The notes below the pieces were generated by a model, which saw only the letters and a program-made list of their open reading frames with translations, did not search any database and was not told the origin of the DNA. Made by a program: the position numbers and the translations under genes. 64,000 nt of DNA, taken from the NCBI RefSeq assembly GCF_000156355.1, contig NZ_GG657906.1:82725-146724 (forward strand), given 5' to 3'. Positions 7,184 through 17,619 of this stretch are shown here, piece after piece (positions within the stretch are counted from its first letter, which is position 1; each line of letters starts with the position of its first letter). The DNA is from Methylophaga thiooxydans DMS010 (GTDB lineage Bacteria; Pseudomonadota; Gammaproteobacteria; Nitrosococcales; Methylophagaceae).

Positions 7184-9838
7184 ATGACTGATTTTGTCGA
7201 TCACGATCCACAGGAAACTCAGGAATGGCTTGACGCACTCGAGTCTGTGATTGAGGCCGGTGGTGAACAGAAAGCGCACTACATCATAGAAAAACTCATT
7301 GATATGGCTCGCCGTACTGGTATCAACCTCCCGTACAGCGCCAATACTGCCTACGTCAACACGATTCCTGTTGACCAGCAAGAACGCATCCCTGGTGACC
7401 AGGCGATGGAACATAAACTGCGTTCATACATTCGCTGGAATGCGATGGCGATGGTACAAAAAGCGAATATGAAGCCCGGCTCGGTCGGTGGTCATATTGC
7501 CAGCTTTTCGTCAGCCGCTACATTGTACGACGTGGGTTTTAATCACTTTTTTAAAGGTGATGAATACGGTAACGGTGCCGATATGGTCTTTGTTCAAGGT
7601 CATTCATCACCCGGTATCTACGCTCGTTCATTCCTTGAAGGTCGCCTGACAGAAGACCAACTTAACAACTTCCGCTTCGAAGTGGATGGTAAAGGTCTGT
7701 CTTCTTACCCACATCCTTGGTTGATGCCTGATTACTGGCAGTTCCCAACGGTATCTATGGGCTTGGGTCCTATTCTTGCCATTTACCAAGCACGCTTCAT
7801 GAAATACATGCAGGATCGTGAAATCGTTGCCACTGAAGGTCGCCATGTCTGGGCGTATCTGGGTGACGGTGAAATGGACGAACCAGAATCTTTAGGTGCT
7901 ATTACTCTGGCTGGTCGTGAAAAGCTGGATAACCTGATTTATGTCGTTAACTGTAATTTGCAGCGTCTTGATGGACCTGTGCGTGGTAACGGCAAGATTG
8001 TTCAAGAGCTTGAAGCTTTGTTCCGTGGCGCCGGCTGGAATGTTATTAAAGTATTGTGGGGTAGTGGTTGGGATCAATTGCTGGCACGTGATACAGAGGG
8101 CTTATTGCTGAAGCGTATGGAAGAAGTAGTCGATGGTGAATACCAAAACTACAAAGCTAAAGACGGCGCTTATGTTCGTAAGCATTTCTTCGGTAAATAC
8201 CCTGAACTGCTAGAAATGGTTTCAGATATGACCGATGAAGATATCTGGCACCTAAGCCGTGGTGGTCATGACCCACGTAAGATTTACGCAGCTTATAAAC
8301 GTGCTACCGAGCATGTTGGCCAGCCTACGGTTATTCTTGCGAAAACCGTTAAAGGTTATGGCATGGGCGAAGCGGGTGAAGGTCAAAACACCACTCACCA
8401 ACAGAAGAAACTGGAACTGGAACATATGAAACGTTTCCGTGATCGTTTCAATATTCCGGTGACTGATGAAGAGATTGACAAGATCCCATTCATCAAGCTG
8501 AAAGATGACAGTCCAGAGAAAAAATATCTGATGGAACGTCGTCAAGAGCTTGGTGGCTTCTTGCCGAAACGTAATAACAATGCGCCTGCTTTGGAAATTC
8601 CAGAGCTGAAAGCGTTTGATGCGGTATTGAAATCCAGTGGTGATCGTGAGTTATCCACGACAATGGCATTTGTTCGTGTTCTGACTGCGTTGATTCGTGA
8701 TAAGAAAATCGGCAAAAACATTGTACCAATCGTACCTGACGAAGCGCGTACCTTTGGTATGGAAGGCTTGTTCCGCAGCGTCGGTATTTATTCCTCTTCA
8801 GGTCAACGTTACGAGCCGGAAGATTCAGGTAAGGTCATGTGGTATCGCGAAGATACTAAAGGCCAAATTCTTGAAGAAGGTATCAACGAAGCCGGTTCAA
8901 TGGCTGAGTGGGTCTCTGCAGCAACGGCTTACAGTAACTACAACACCAACATGGTGCCGTTCTACATTTATTACTCAATGTTTGGTTTCCAACGTGTCGG
9001 TGATTTATGGTGGCTGGCAGGTGATATCCAGGCTAAAGGCTTCTTAATCGGTGGTACAGCGGGTCGAACCACACTGAACGGTGAAGGTTTGCAGCATCAA
9101 GACGGTCATAACTTGTTAATGGCGAATGCCGTGCCTAATTGCATCAGCTATGACCCGACCTATGCCTATGAAGTCGCTGTCATCGTTCATGATGGTATGA
9201 AGCGTATGTATGAGAAGCAGGAAAATGTCTTCTACTACATCACCGCGATGAACGAAAACTACAAACACCCTGATATGCCTGAAGGTAGCGAAGAAGGCAT
9301 CATCAAAGGTTTGTATCAGCTTAAATCTGGTGGCAAACACAAACTGAAAGCCCAATTGATGGGCAGTGGCACTATTCTGCGTGAAGTGGAAGCAGCGGCA
9401 GAAATGCTTGAGAAAGACTGGAAAGTGTCTGCTGATGTTTGGAGTGCAACCAGCATGAATGAGCTGGTACGTGAAGGTCAGGATGTGGATCGTTTTAATC
9501 GCTTGAATCCAACTGCTGAGAAAAAACGCAGTTACATCTCAGAATGTCTGGATGATCAGCCGGGTGTAGTGGTCGCTGCGACTGACTATGTTCGTCTTTA
9601 TGCTGAACAGATTCGTCCATGGGTGAAGAGCAGTTACACGGTACTGGGTACAGATGGCTTTGGCCGCAGTGATACCCGTGAAGCCCTGCGTAGCTTCTTC
9701 GAAGTCGATCGTTACCATGTTGTCGTTGCAACATTGAATGCTTTAGCTGATGAAGGTCAGATCAAGCACGATGTGGTTGCTGATGCAATCAAGAAGTACA
9801 ACATTAACGCGGATGCAATCAACCCAGTTAAGGCATAA
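7184..9838 (+). CDS. aceE: Pyruvate dehydrogenase E1 component, homodimeric
   Basis: At 884 residues this is the single-chain homodimeric E1 typical of gammaproteobacteria (E. coli 887). It decarboxylates pyruvate with thiamine diphosphate and acetylates the lipoyl arm of E2. The thiamine diphosphate motif starts at GDGEMDEPES (about 226-235). The N-terminal region (DHDPQETQEWLDALESVI) is the E2-binding segment. It starts the aceE-aceF-lpdA operon, with 3 bases between its stop and aceF. An AGAAGG ribosome site lies ahead of the ATG at 7184. No frameshift or missing block is visible. Confidence 0.97.
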   Translation: MTDFVDHDPQETQEWLDALESVIEAGGEQKAHYIIEKLIDMARRTGINLPYSANTAYVNTIPVDQQERIPGDQAMEHKLRSYIRWNAMAMVQKANMKPGSVGGHIASFSSAATLYDVGFNHFFKGDEYGNGADMVFVQGHSSPGIYARSFLEGRLTEDQLNNFRFEVDGKGLSSYPHPWLMPDYWQFPTVSMGLGPILAIYQARFMKYMQDREIVATEGRHVWAYLGDGEMDEPESLGAITLAGREKLDNLIYVVNCNLQRLDGPVRGNGKIVQELEALFRGAGWNVIKVLWGSGWDQLLARDTEGLLLKRMEEVVDGEYQNYKAKDGAYVRKHFFGKYPELLEMVSDMTDEDIWHLSRGGHDPRKIYAAYKRATEHVGQPTVILAKTVKGYGMGEAGEGQNTTHQQKKLELEHMKRFRDRFNIPVTDEEIDKIPFIKLKDDSPEKKYLMERRQELGGFLPKRNNNAPALEIPELKAFDAVLKSSGDRELSTTMAFVRVLTALIRDKKIGKNIVPIVPDEARTFGMEGLFRSVGIYSSSGQRYEPEDSGKVMWYREDTKGQILEEGINEAGSMAEWVSAATAYSNYNTNMVPFYIYYSMFGFQRVGDLWWLAGDIQAKGFLIGGTAGRTTLNGEGLQHQDGHNLLMANAVPNCISYDPTYAYEVAVIVHDGMKRMYEKQENVFYYITAMNENYKHPDMPEGSEEGIIKGLYQLKSGGKHKLKAQLMGSGTILREVEAAAEMLEKDWKVSADVWSATSMNELVREGQDVDRFNRLNPTAEKKRSYISECLDDQPGVVVAATDYVRLYAEQIRPWVKSSYTVLGTDGFGRSDTREALRSFFEVDRYHVVVATLNALADEGQIKHDVVADAIKKYNINADAINPVKA

Positions 9839-9841
9839 ATC

Positions 9842-11158
9842 ATGGCAGATTTGATTGAATTAAAAGTACCCGATATTGGTGACTTCGATGCGGTTGAAAT
9901 CATTGAAGTGCTCGTCGCCGAAGGTGACAGCATTGATGAAAATCAAGAAGTCATTACTGTAGAGTCTGATAAAGCGATGATGGAAATTCCAGCATCGCAA
10001 GCAGGCGTGATCAAAGAAATGAAAGTGGCGGTAGGCGATAAAGTCAGTGAAGGCACGGTTATCGCCATGCTGGAAGTGGCTGAAGCTGCGGCGGCACCGG
10101 CAACAGAAGAGAAAACTGAAGAGCCTGCACCAGCGCCAAAAACAGAAGCGCCGAAGCAAGAAACAAAACCTGCACCACAAGCAGAAACCCCAGCTCAGCA
10201 GCAGGAACTGACCGAGGCTATCCCGTACGCACCGGATAATAAATCAGGTATTCGTCGTGCACATGCGTCACCATCGGTACGTCGTTTTGCCCGAGAATTA
10301 GGTGTTGTCCTCACTTCGGTAACGGGTACAGGTACTAAAGGCCGCATCACCAAAGAAGATGTTCAGGGTTATGTGAAACATGCGCTGACAACACCAGCAG
10401 CAGCGCCTGCTCAAAGTGGTTCGGCGATACCTTCTGTTCCAACAGTCAATTTTGAACAGTTTGGCGATATTGAAACAGAAGAGCTGTCACGCATTAAGAA
10501 AATTTCAGGCAAACATTTACACGCTTGCTGGTTAAATATTCCACATGTGACGCAGTTTGATGAAGCCGATATCACCGAACTAGATAAATTCCGTAAAGAA
10601 AATAAAGACATGGCGGCTAAAAAAGGTGTGAACCTGACCCCATTGGTCTTTATTATGAAAGCGGTTGTTGCTTGTTTGAAGGAATATCCACAGTTCAATG
10701 CTTCATTAAGTGAAGATAAAGAAAGCCTGATCCTGAAAAACTACTACAACATCGGCGTTGCAGTGGATACACCGAATGGCCTGATGGTTCCGGTTATCAA
10801 GGATGTCGATAAGAAAGGCTTCCTCGAGCTCGCCGGTGAATTAGGCGAAGTCAGCACCCGAGCCCGTGAAGGTGCGTTGAGTGCCAAAGATATGCAAGGT
10901 GGTACCTTCTCTATTTCGAGTCTGGGTGGCATTGGTGGTCAATTCTTCACACCTATCGTTAACGCACCGGAAGTGGCGATACTTGGTGTCAGCCGCCACA
11001 GCATGAAACCAGTCTGGAACGGCAAAGAGTTCGAGCCTCGCTTGATGCTGCCGTTATCTATCTCCTATGACCATCGTGTTATTGATGGTGCAGCTGGAGC
11101 TCGCTTTACCGTGATGTTGAGCCAGATGTTGTCAGATATCAGGAAGGTGCTGCTATGA
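9842..11158 (+). CDS. aceF: Dihydrolipoyllysine acetyltransferase (PDH E2), one lipoyl domain
   Basis: This 438-residue E2 core protein has a single N-terminal lipoyl domain (1-78, lipoylated Lys44 in ESDKAMME), an Ala/Pro/Glu-rich linker (about 80-125), a peripheral-subunit-binding domain (about 138-176, [13 protein letters not shown]), and the acetyltransferase domain ending in the catalytic HRVIDG (near 411). E. coli AceF has three lipoyl domains and 630 residues, so this is a short form. The companion E3 gene carries a second, near-matching lipoyl domain. It overlaps lpdA by 4 nt (ATGA). Confidence 0.96.
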   Translation: MADLIELKVPDIGDFDAVEIIEVLVAEGDSIDENQEVITVESDKAMMEIPASQAGVIKEMKVAVGDKVSEGTVIAMLEVAEAAAAPATEEKTEEPAPAPKTEAPKQETKPAPQAETPAQQQELTEAIPYAPDNKSGIRRAHASPSVRRFARELGVVLTSVTGTGTKGRITKEDVQGYVKHALTTPAAAPAQSGSAIPSVPTVNFEQFGDIETEELSRIKKISGKHLHACWLNIPHVTQFDEADITELDKFRKENKDMAAKKGVNLTPLVFIMKAVVACLKEYPQFNASLSEDKESLILKNYYNIGVAVDTPNGLMVPVIKDVDKKGFLELAGELGEVSTRAREGALSAKDMQGGTFSISSLGGIGGQFFTPIVNAPEVAILGVSRHSMKPVWNGKEFEPRLMLPLSISYDHRVIDGAAGARFTVMLSQMLSDIRKVLL

Positions 11159-12912
11159 GTGTGATCGAGGTTAAAGTCCCCGATATTGGTGATTTCGATG
11201 CCGTAGAAATCATCGAGGTGCTTGTGAGTGAAGGTGAAGAGGTGTCTGAGAATCAAGACATCATCACACTGGAATCAGATAAAGCAGCAATGGAAATTCC
11301 ATCAACGGTTGCTGGCAAAATTAGCAGTCTTAAAGTGGCTGTGGGTGACAAAGTCGCTGAAGGTGATGTCATTTTAACAGTGGAAGTCGAAGAGGCTGCT
11401 ACTGAGGATGCGAATACGGCCGCACCTGCTGAAGAACCCAAAACGGAAAAAGCTGCACCGACACCAGCCAAAGCATCTGAAGGCGATGCCGACATGCATG
11501 CTGAAGTATTGGTGCTGGGCTCAGGTCCTGGTGGCTATACTGCTGCATTTCGCGCAGCAGACTTAGGTAAGTCGGTGGTGATGGTGGAACGCCATGAACG
11601 TATTGGTGGTGTTTGCCTGAATGTTGGTTGTATTCCTTCCAAAGCATTACTGCATACGGCTCAAATCATCAATGAAACTGCTGAAATGGGTCACCATGGC
11701 GTCAAGTTTAGTAAGCCTGAAATTGATCTTCGTGAATTGGCAGGCTGGAAAGACAGCGTTGTTAATCAACTGACCGGTGGTCTCAAAGGGTTGGCAAAAC
11801 AACGTAAAGTCAGCATTGTTAAGGGCGAGGGAAGCTTTACTAGCCCGAATACATTGAAAGTTGAAGGCAGTGACGGTGACAAAACGATCTCGTTTGATAA
11901 CTGTATTATTGCTGCCGGTTCGCGCGTGACTAAAATCCCAGTCTTCCCGCATGATGACCCGCGCATGATGGATTCAACTGATGCGTTAGAGCTGGAAGAT
12001 GTACCGAAAAAACTACTGGTTATTGGTGGTGGCATTATCGGCATGGAGATGGCAACGGTTTATGACGCCTTAGGCTCTAAAATTACCGTAGTAGAAATGC
12101 AGGACAGTCTGATTCCAGGCGCTGACAAAGATATCGTCAAACCGCTACTTAAGCGTGTTCAGGATAAGTATGAAAATATTTACCTGAATACAAAAGTCAG
12201 CAAAATTGAACCTCAAAAAGACGGTTTATTGGTCAGTCTTGAAGGCAAAGACGTGCCAGAGCAAGAGACATTCGACAAGATTCTGGTCGCTGTGGGACGC
12301 TCACCTAACGGCAAGCTAATCAATGCCGAAGCGGCAGGCGTGGCTGTGACCGATCAAGGCTTTATTCCGACCAATGGTCAGATGCGTACCAATGTGCCGC
12401 ATATTTTTGCTATCGGTGATATTGTTGGCCAACCGATGTTGGCACACAAAGCGACACATGAAGGTAAAGTGGCTGCTGAGGTTATTGCCGGTCAAAAATC
12501 AGTGTTTGAGCCGCTGACGATTCCATCTGTTGCCTATACCGATCCTGAAGTTGCATGGATGGGCTTGAGCGAAGATGAAGCCAAAGAGCAGGGTATTGAT
12601 TATGTCAAAGGTGCCTTTCCATGGGCTGCCAGTGGCCGTAGCTTGAGTTTGGGACGTGATGAAGGCCTGACCAAAGCTTTGTTTGAAAAAGACAGTGGTC
12701 GCTTAATTGGCGCAGGTATTGTAGGCCCGAATGCCGGTGAGCTGATTGCAGAAGCGGTTCTGGCTCTTGAAATGGGCGCCGATGCCGAAGATATCGGTCT
12801 GACGATTCATCCGCATCCAACCTTGTCAGAAACATTAGGCTTTGCGGCTGAAATGGCAGAAGGTAGCATTACTGATCTGATGCCACCGCGTAAAACCCTG
12901 CATTCAAAATAA
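11155..12912 (+). CDS. lpdA: Dihydrolipoamide dehydrogenase (E3) with N-terminal lipoyl domain
   Basis: This 585-residue flavoprotein re-oxidises dihydrolipoamide with NAD+. An extra lipoyl domain occupies residues 1-78 (Lys43 in ESDKAAME), then an Ala/Pro/Glu linker leads to the E3 core at about residue 115. The core has the FAD motif [11 protein letters not shown], the redox pair in [13 protein letters not shown] (about C152 and C157), an NAD-binding GGGIIGME and the C-terminal catalytic HPHPTLSE. The lipoyl domain shares an 18-residue identical run ([18 protein letters not shown]) with aceF, which suggests duplication. Lipoyl-fused E3 enzymes are known in several bacteria. Confidence 0.96.
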   Translation: MSVIEVKVPDIGDFDAVEIIEVLVSEGEEVSENQDIITLESDKAAMEIPSTVAGKISSLKVAVGDKVAEGDVILTVEVEEAATEDANTAAPAEEPKTEKAAPTPAKASEGDADMHAEVLVLGSGPGGYTAAFRAADLGKSVVMVERHERIGGVCLNVGCIPSKALLHTAQIINETAEMGHHGVKFSKPEIDLRELAGWKDSVVNQLTGGLKGLAKQRKVSIVKGEGSFTSPNTLKVEGSDGDKTISFDNCIIAAGSRVTKIPVFPHDDPRMMDSTDALELEDVPKKLLVIGGGIIGMEMATVYDALGSKITVVEMQDSLIPGADKDIVKPLLKRVQDKYENIYLNTKVSKIEPQKDGLLVSLEGKDVPEQETFDKILVAVGRSPNGKLINAEAAGVAVTDQGFIPTNGQMRTNVPHIFAIGDIVGQPMLAHKATHEGKVAAEVIAGQKSVFEPLTIPSVAYTDPEVAWMGLSEDEAKEQGIDYVKGAFPWAASGRSLSLGRDEGLTKALFEKDSGRLIGAGIVGPNAGELIAEAVLALEMGADAEDIGLTIHPHPTLSETLGFAAEMAEGSITDLMPPRKTLHSK

Positions 12913-12951
12913 ATGCTGCAAATAACTGGCAATAGCCAGTCTTAATAAAAT

Positions 12952-12992
12952 CAGGGCATGCTTGCGCTTTGCGTGGGGATGCCCGTTTTTTT
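12952..12992 (+). terminator. Rho-independent terminator of the aceEF-lpdA operon
   Basis: GGGCAT (12954-12959) pairs with ATGCCC (12979-12984), with possible inner pairing in the loop, and seven Ts follow a G (12986-12992). A smaller hairpin ACTGGC-AATA-GCCAGT lies just before it (12925-12940). Confidence 0.75.
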
Positions 12993-13019
12993 GTGAGAAA
13001 GATCGAGCTGGCAAACAGG

Positions 13020-13820
13020 ATGGCGAATAAAGCTGAACAACTCACCATGTTGAAACCGCCTTTGAAGTGGGCAGGGGGCAAACGCTGGCTAATAAATGAG
13101 TTACAAAAGTACTGGAAAAAACATCAGCACAAACGCTTAGTTGAGCCATTTTGTGGAGGGCTGTCTGTTGCTCTGGGACTAAAGCCACAAAGCGCTTTAC
13201 TCAACGATCTTAATCCTGCTCTGATTAACTTTTATCAACACCTGCAAAACGGTTTGCAGATGGATATTGAGTTGCTAAATCAAGAGCAGGCTTATTATCA
13301 GTGTCGGGAAAGATTCAATCAGCTTAACGGCGATCCACAAGCACAAAAGCTTGCAGCGCAACTGTTCTACTACCTCAATCGTACTGGTTACAACGGCTTG
13401 TGTCGCTTTAACAAAAAAGGTGGCTATAACGTTCCATTTGGCCGTTATAAAACGATCAACTATCAAACTGATTTCAGCCATTATCAGCCAGTGCTATCAC
13501 AGTGGCAGTTCAGCAATGTCGACTTTGAAGACTTGCATGTCGATAGTGCTGACTTCATATACGCTGATCCCCCCTACGACACACCATTTCATCAATATTC
13601 ACAGCAAGGCTTTAACTGGGATGATCAGGTGAGGCTAGCCGAATGGCTTAGTCAACACAAAGGCCCTGTTATCTTGTCGAATCAAGCCACAGATCGAATT
13701 AAAACCCTATATCGAGAATTAGGCTTTCGTTTACGTTATTTGGATGCACCCAGACTGATTAGTTGTAAAGGAAATCAACGTCAAGCGGTCAAAGAAGTGC
13801 TCGCCTTGCGCGGATTTTGA
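13020..13820 (+). CDS. dam: DNA adenine methylase (Dam, D12 class)
   Basis: This 266-residue N6-adenine methyltransferase has the SAM-binding FxGG-type motif in PLKWAGGKRW and VEPFCGGLSVAL, and the catalytic motif DPPY (in YADPPYDTPF). E. coli Dam (278 residues, GATC) is the closest familiar homologue in length and motif order; the target is not readable from the sequence. A longer frame reaches back to 12969, but that start lies inside the upstream terminator. ATG 13020 or 13047 are the realistic starts; I chose 13020 because AGG precedes it. Confidence 0.88.
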   Translation: MANKAEQLTMLKPPLKWAGGKRWLINELQKYWKKHQHKRLVEPFCGGLSVALGLKPQSALLNDLNPALINFYQHLQNGLQMDIELLNQEQAYYQCRERFNQLNGDPQAQKLAAQLFYYLNRTGYNGLCRFNKKGGYNVPFGRYKTINYQTDFSHYQPVLSQWQFSNVDFEDLHVDSADFIYADPPYDTPFHQYSQQGFNWDDQVRLAEWLSQHKGPVILSNQATDRIKTLYRELGFRLRYLDAPRLISCKGNQRQAVKEVLALRGF

Positions 13821-13925
13821 TACAATAACGGCTTTAGATTTTCAAGATATTCACTACGCTTCCGATACCCACTTTAGGGTAATTGACTAAGCGCTAACTC
13901 AAGTTTTAGAGGATTGCATTTCAAT

Positions 13926-15137
13926 ATGTCTAAGATTAACAAAGTCGTTTTGGCCTACTCAGGTGGTCTGGATACTTCCGTCATTTTGAAATGGCTGCAG
14001 GATAAATATGACTCAGAGGTTGTGACCTTTACAGCCGATCTCGGGCAGGGTGAAGAGGTAGAACCAGCCCGCGCCAAAGCGAAGTCGCTAGGCATCAAAG
14101 AAATCTTTATTGAAGATTTACGTGAAGAGTTTGCGCGTGACTATGTGTTCCCGATGTTTAGAGCGAATGCTATATACGAAGGGGAATACCTGCTTGGTAC
14201 CTCCATCGCTAGACCGCTTATTGCCAAACGTTTAGTCGAGATTGCACGTGAAACTGGTGCTGAGGCTGTATCGCACGGTGCTACGGGTAAAGGTAACGAC
14301 CAAGTCCGATTTGAACTCGGCGCCTATGCACTGAACCCCAATATCAAAGTTATTGCACCATGGCGCGAATGGGACTTGCTGTCACGACAAAAACTCTTGG
14401 ATTACGCAGAAACCCACGGCATTCCAGTCGAAATGAAGCAAGGGAAAAAATCACCTTACTCAATGGATGCAAACCTGTTACATATTTCATATGAAGGTGG
14501 CATTCTAGAAGATCCGTGGGCAGAGCCTGAAGAATCTATGTGGCGCTGGTCGGTGTCACCTGAGGATGCACCTGATACAGCTACTTACTTGGAACTGACT
14601 TATGAAAATGGTGATATTGTTGCTATCAATGGTGAACGCATGTCACCGGCAACAGTAATGACCTACTTGAACAAAGTCGCTGGTGAAAACGGTATTGGTC
14701 GCTTAGATATCGTTGAAAATCGTTATGTGGGTATGAAGTCTCGTGGTTGCTACGAAACACCTGCAGGTACAGTCATGTTAAAGGCACACCGTGCAATCGA
14801 GTCATTGACGCTTGATCGTGAAGTTGCCCATTTGAAAGATGAACTGATGCCGCGTTATGCCCAAATGATCTATAACGGTTATTGGTGGGCACCAGAACGT
14901 GTCATGATGCAAGCTATGATTGATGAGTCACAGAAAACCGTCAACGGTGAGGTTAGACTGAAACTCTATAAAGGTAATGTTATTGTGGTTGGGCGTGAAT
15001 CAAAAACAGATAGTCTGTTTGATGAGTCTATCGCGACCTTTGAAGATGACGCTGGCGCTTATGATCAAAAAGATGCAGAAGGTTTTATTAAACTGAATGC
15101 TCTGCGTTTGAAAATCGCCGGTAACAAAAAACGCTAA
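13926..15137 (+). CDS. argG: Argininosuccinate synthase
   Basis: This 403-residue enzyme joins citrulline and aspartate with ATP in arginine synthesis. The ATP-pyrophosphatase P-loop AYSGGLDTS lies at residues 8-16, and the downstream KGNDQVRFE and [11 protein letters not shown] blocks are typical. The ATG at 13926 is preceded by AGAGGA at 13908-13913; a TTG at 13914 directly abuts that site and is unlikely. This is the type I (about 400-residue) form. A GGDEF gene follows 25 bases later and may be read through. Confidence 0.97.
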   Translation: MSKINKVVLAYSGGLDTSVILKWLQDKYDSEVVTFTADLGQGEEVEPARAKAKSLGIKEIFIEDLREEFARDYVFPMFRANAIYEGEYLLGTSIARPLIAKRLVEIARETGAEAVSHGATGKGNDQVRFELGAYALNPNIKVIAPWREWDLLSRQKLLDYAETHGIPVEMKQGKKSPYSMDANLLHISYEGGILEDPWAEPEESMWRWSVSPEDAPDTATYLELTYENGDIVAINGERMSPATVMTYLNKVAGENGIGRLDIVENRYVGMKSRGCYETPAGTVMLKAHRAIESLTLDREVAHLKDELMPRYAQMIYNGYWWAPERVMMQAMIDESQKTVNGEVRLKLYKGNVIVVGRESKTDSLFDESIATFEDDAGAYDQKDAEGFIKLNALRLKIAGNKKR

Positions 15138-15162
15138 CAGCTTAACGGTTGAGGAATGTGTA

Positions 15163-16200
15163 ATGGATTACAGCGAATTATCTGATAAAGCCGCAGAAAA
15201 TATGCGTTTGGCACTGCCGTTGATGAAAAAACACGGCGTGCCAATGACCCCTGATAATTATGCTGTTTGGTATGAGCATGTTTCAGGGGCAAATGCTGAG
15301 TTGTCTGAAAAACTGCAGGCTATGCTTACAGACAATCCGATACTGACAGAATCACAATGTACAGGCGTTTACGAGCAATTTTTCAATGTTGAAAAAGAGC
15401 TGGTTCAAGTTGTCGAAATGCGCCAGGAGTTGGCACGGTTGCTGAAAGAAGTGATTAGCTTTGTATACAGCACCGTGGCTCAAACTGACCGCTCCAACAA
15501 TCACTTAGCTGAACTTCTGACACGGATTAACCGTGATATGTCACCTCAAGAAGTGCATGAGGTGGTGGAGCAAATCCTCGATGAAACGCGCCAAGCCATG
15601 TCGAACGGGGAACAGTTAACTGAGCGACTTAACACTGCTGTTGCTGAAGTACAGACACTAAAAAAAGAGTTAGATCAAAGTAAGCGCGAAGCGAAAACGG
15701 ATACCTTAACCGGCCTGGCGAATCGCAAAGCATTTGATGAACTAGTGACAAAAGTGACCCAAGATGCAGATAACAGTGGTCTGGATGTGTGCATATTATT
15801 TTGTGACTTGGATATCTTCAAAGAAGTGAATGATAAACATGGCCATTTGGTCGGTGATCAAGTCCTGAAAGTGGTCTCCAACACATTGAAAGACAGTGTT
15901 AAAGGTCGTGATCTCGTTGCTCGATATGGTGGTGAAGAGTTTTCTATCATCCTACTCAACACCAGCCTGCAAAATGCAAAAATCTTGGCTGATAATATTC
16001 GTAAAGAAATTGCATCGAAACGTATTCAGCGCAAAGATACACGCGAATCACTGGGACAAATTACGATGTCATTTGGGGTAGCACGTTATGTTCCGACTGA
16101 AGGCGTGGAGAGCTTCATGCAGCGCGCAGACAGAGCGTTGTATATGTCAAAACGAAAAGGGCGCAACTGCGTTTCAGAAGCACCCCCACCGATTATTTAA
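15163..16200 (+). CDS. GGDEF-domain diguanylate cyclase
   Basis: This 345-residue protein has a helical N-terminal region (about 1-170) of the kind found in soluble cyclases (MKKHGVPMTPDNYAVWYEHV), a coiled-coil stretch near 140-175, and a C-terminal GGDEF domain with an intact active-site loop GGEEF (256-260). It should make cyclic di-GMP. An inhibitory RxxD site five residues before GGEEF is partly present (R-D-L-V at KGRDLVARYGGEEF). It lacks a membrane segment, so the input is cytoplasmic. Confidence 0.88.
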   Translation: MDYSELSDKAAENMRLALPLMKKHGVPMTPDNYAVWYEHVSGANAELSEKLQAMLTDNPILTESQCTGVYEQFFNVEKELVQVVEMRQELARLLKEVISFVYSTVAQTDRSNNHLAELLTRINRDMSPQEVHEVVEQILDETRQAMSNGEQLTERLNTAVAEVQTLKKELDQSKREAKTDTLTGLANRKAFDELVTKVTQDADNSGLDVCILFCDLDIFKEVNDKHGHLVGDQVLKVVSNTLKDSVKGRDLVARYGGEEFSIILLNTSLQNAKILADNIRKEIASKRIQRKDTRESLGQITMSFGVARYVPTEGVESFMQRADRALYMSKRKGRNCVSEAPPPII

Positions 16201-16205
16201 ATCTG

Positions 16206-16808
16206 TTAAAAGCTATCTGTAAACAGCACTTCACTCAGTGCTAACTGACCCGCACGTGGTCTGGCATCTTGAATTTTCTTCCCTACCGTTATCATCATCA
16301 CAATAATGTGGTCATGGGGTAAATCAATCAAACGTGCGACTTTATCAAAGTCAAACCCGTCCATTGGGCAAGAGTCATAGCCCATTTCTTTAGCCATCAA
16401 CATTAAAGTCATTGACGCCAGACTGGCAGAACGAAAACACTCATCACGCATACCCTGATGGTGGTTGGTGTAATAGCCCTCAATAGATGGCAGCATGAAG
16501 TCTTGCACTTCTTTAGGGGCGTTACGCCAATAACGTTGCGGATCTTTTTCCCAAGCGTTGAGATCGGCACATACAACAAACAATGCGGATGCATCAGCGA
16601 CCTGTGATTGCCCCCAACTGGCTTGTTTGATTTGTTCACGTTTTTCTTTATCGACCACATGAATAAAACGCCAGTGCTGCAGATTAAATGCCGTTGGTGA
16701 GAGAATTACATGCTCCATTAATTCGGTAATTTCAGCATCGGTCATTTGGTGTTCGGGGTCGTAGTGTTTCACAGACCGTCGATTGACGATCGCTTGTTTT
16801 GTGTTCAT
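16206..16808 (-). CDS. Nitroreductase family flavoprotein
   Basis: This 200-residue protein has the FMN-dependent nitroreductase fold, with the N-terminal phosphate-binding RRSVKHYDP, the mid-block SPTAFNLQHWRFIHV and the late MGYDSCPMDGFD block. It may reduce quinones or nitroaromatics with NAD(P)H. It is the last gene of the reverse purB-led row, 13 bases after the secretin-like gene. Confidence 0.85.
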   Translation of the reverse strand: MNTKQAIVNRRSVKHYDPEHQMTDAEITELMEHVILSPTAFNLQHWRFIHVVDKEKREQIKQASWGQSQVADASALFVVCADLNAWEKDPQRYWRNAPKEVQDFMLPSIEGYYTNHHQGMRDECFRSASLASMTLMLMAKEMGYDSCPMDGFDFDKVARLIDLPHDHIIVMMITVGKKIQDARPRAGQLALSEVLFTDSF

Positions 16809-16821
16809 AACGTCTCTTGAA

Positions 16822-17619
16822 TTATTTTGAGGATGTTTCGACTTTCAAATAGATGGTTTCTTGCTCGCTACCGTGACTGCTATAGGTTGTGACACCTTGG
16901 TCTAGTTGCTGTGAATTTTCAGTGATGCGTCCAATCTCTAGCCATTCTCCGACCGAACCAACGACGGTGGTGATGACATCGCTGTTTTGCGTTACGCCAT
17001 TGCTGGCAGATAGCTTACTGAAGAATGGATGAATTTCAACTTTCACTCGATTATCTGGTAACAGAAAAGGAATTGCTCTAAATCCATTTTCGGTCGCAAT
17101 GTATTGGGTATCTTTAGCCACTGATATATCACCATAGCGGTCAACAAACAGCAGGTGACGATGTTGCGGTATATCTTCGCCTAAGCTGATGGTGACCGCT
17201 TGTCCTGAGACACCACGGGCACGGTATTGCTGATTATCATCACGATTGTTGTTGGTGGACCAGCGGTTTATCGCGACGCGACCCGATACGTCATCGCCTA
17301 CGTTGATATCGACTTGGTTAGAACCACCTTTGTGCTGTCTGATTGTGTCATAGCTACGCATAACACTGACGATAACCGATTGCTGTGCGACATCCAGTTT
17401 TGCCAGTAGTTGTTCAACATTTGCCAATGTAGCGCGGTCGGATTTCAAGATTAGCATATTGCCATAGGCACGAATTGTTGCCGTTTCAGGTAAGAAATCT
17501 TCAATTTGTGGCAATACATCAGTAGCAAGTCGATGTTTTAGATTAATGGTATGAATATCCGTATCAGCACTCAGCGGCATCATCACAACGAAAATAATGA
17601 ATAACAGCAAGATTTTCAT
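16822..17619 (-). CDS. Exported protein with secretin N-terminal (NolW-like) domain
   Basis: This 265-residue protein has a signal sequence (1-18), then one short secretin N-type ring domain (about 20-85): HTINLKHRLATDVLPQIEDFL ... LANVEQLLAKLDVAQQ, as in GspD/PilQ/BfpB N-domains. The rest (about 100-265) is rich in charged and beta-prone sequence and includes a segment resembling part of a secretin core without a membrane-spanning gate. It is too short to be a pore. It overlaps the upstream gene by 4 nt. Its function is unknown; it may be a periplasmic accessory or a remnant. Confidence 0.65.
   Translation of the reverse strand: MKILLLFIIFVVMMPLSADTDIHTINLKHRLATDVLPQIEDFLPETATIRAYGNMLILKSDRATLANVEQLLAKLDVAQQSVIVSVMRSYDTIRQHKGGSNQVDINVGDDVSGRVAINRWSTNNNRDDNQQYRARGVSGQAVTISLGEDIPQHRHLLFVDRYGDISVAKDTQYIATENGFRAIPFLLPDNRVKVEIHPFFSKLSASNGVTQNSDVITTVVGSVGEWLEIGRITENSQQLDQGVTTYSSHGSEQETIYLKVETSSK

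Noticed and set aside
12969..13019. Longer N-terminus for Dam
   Set aside because: The codon at 12969 lies inside the loop of the lpdA terminator and lacks a ribosome site.
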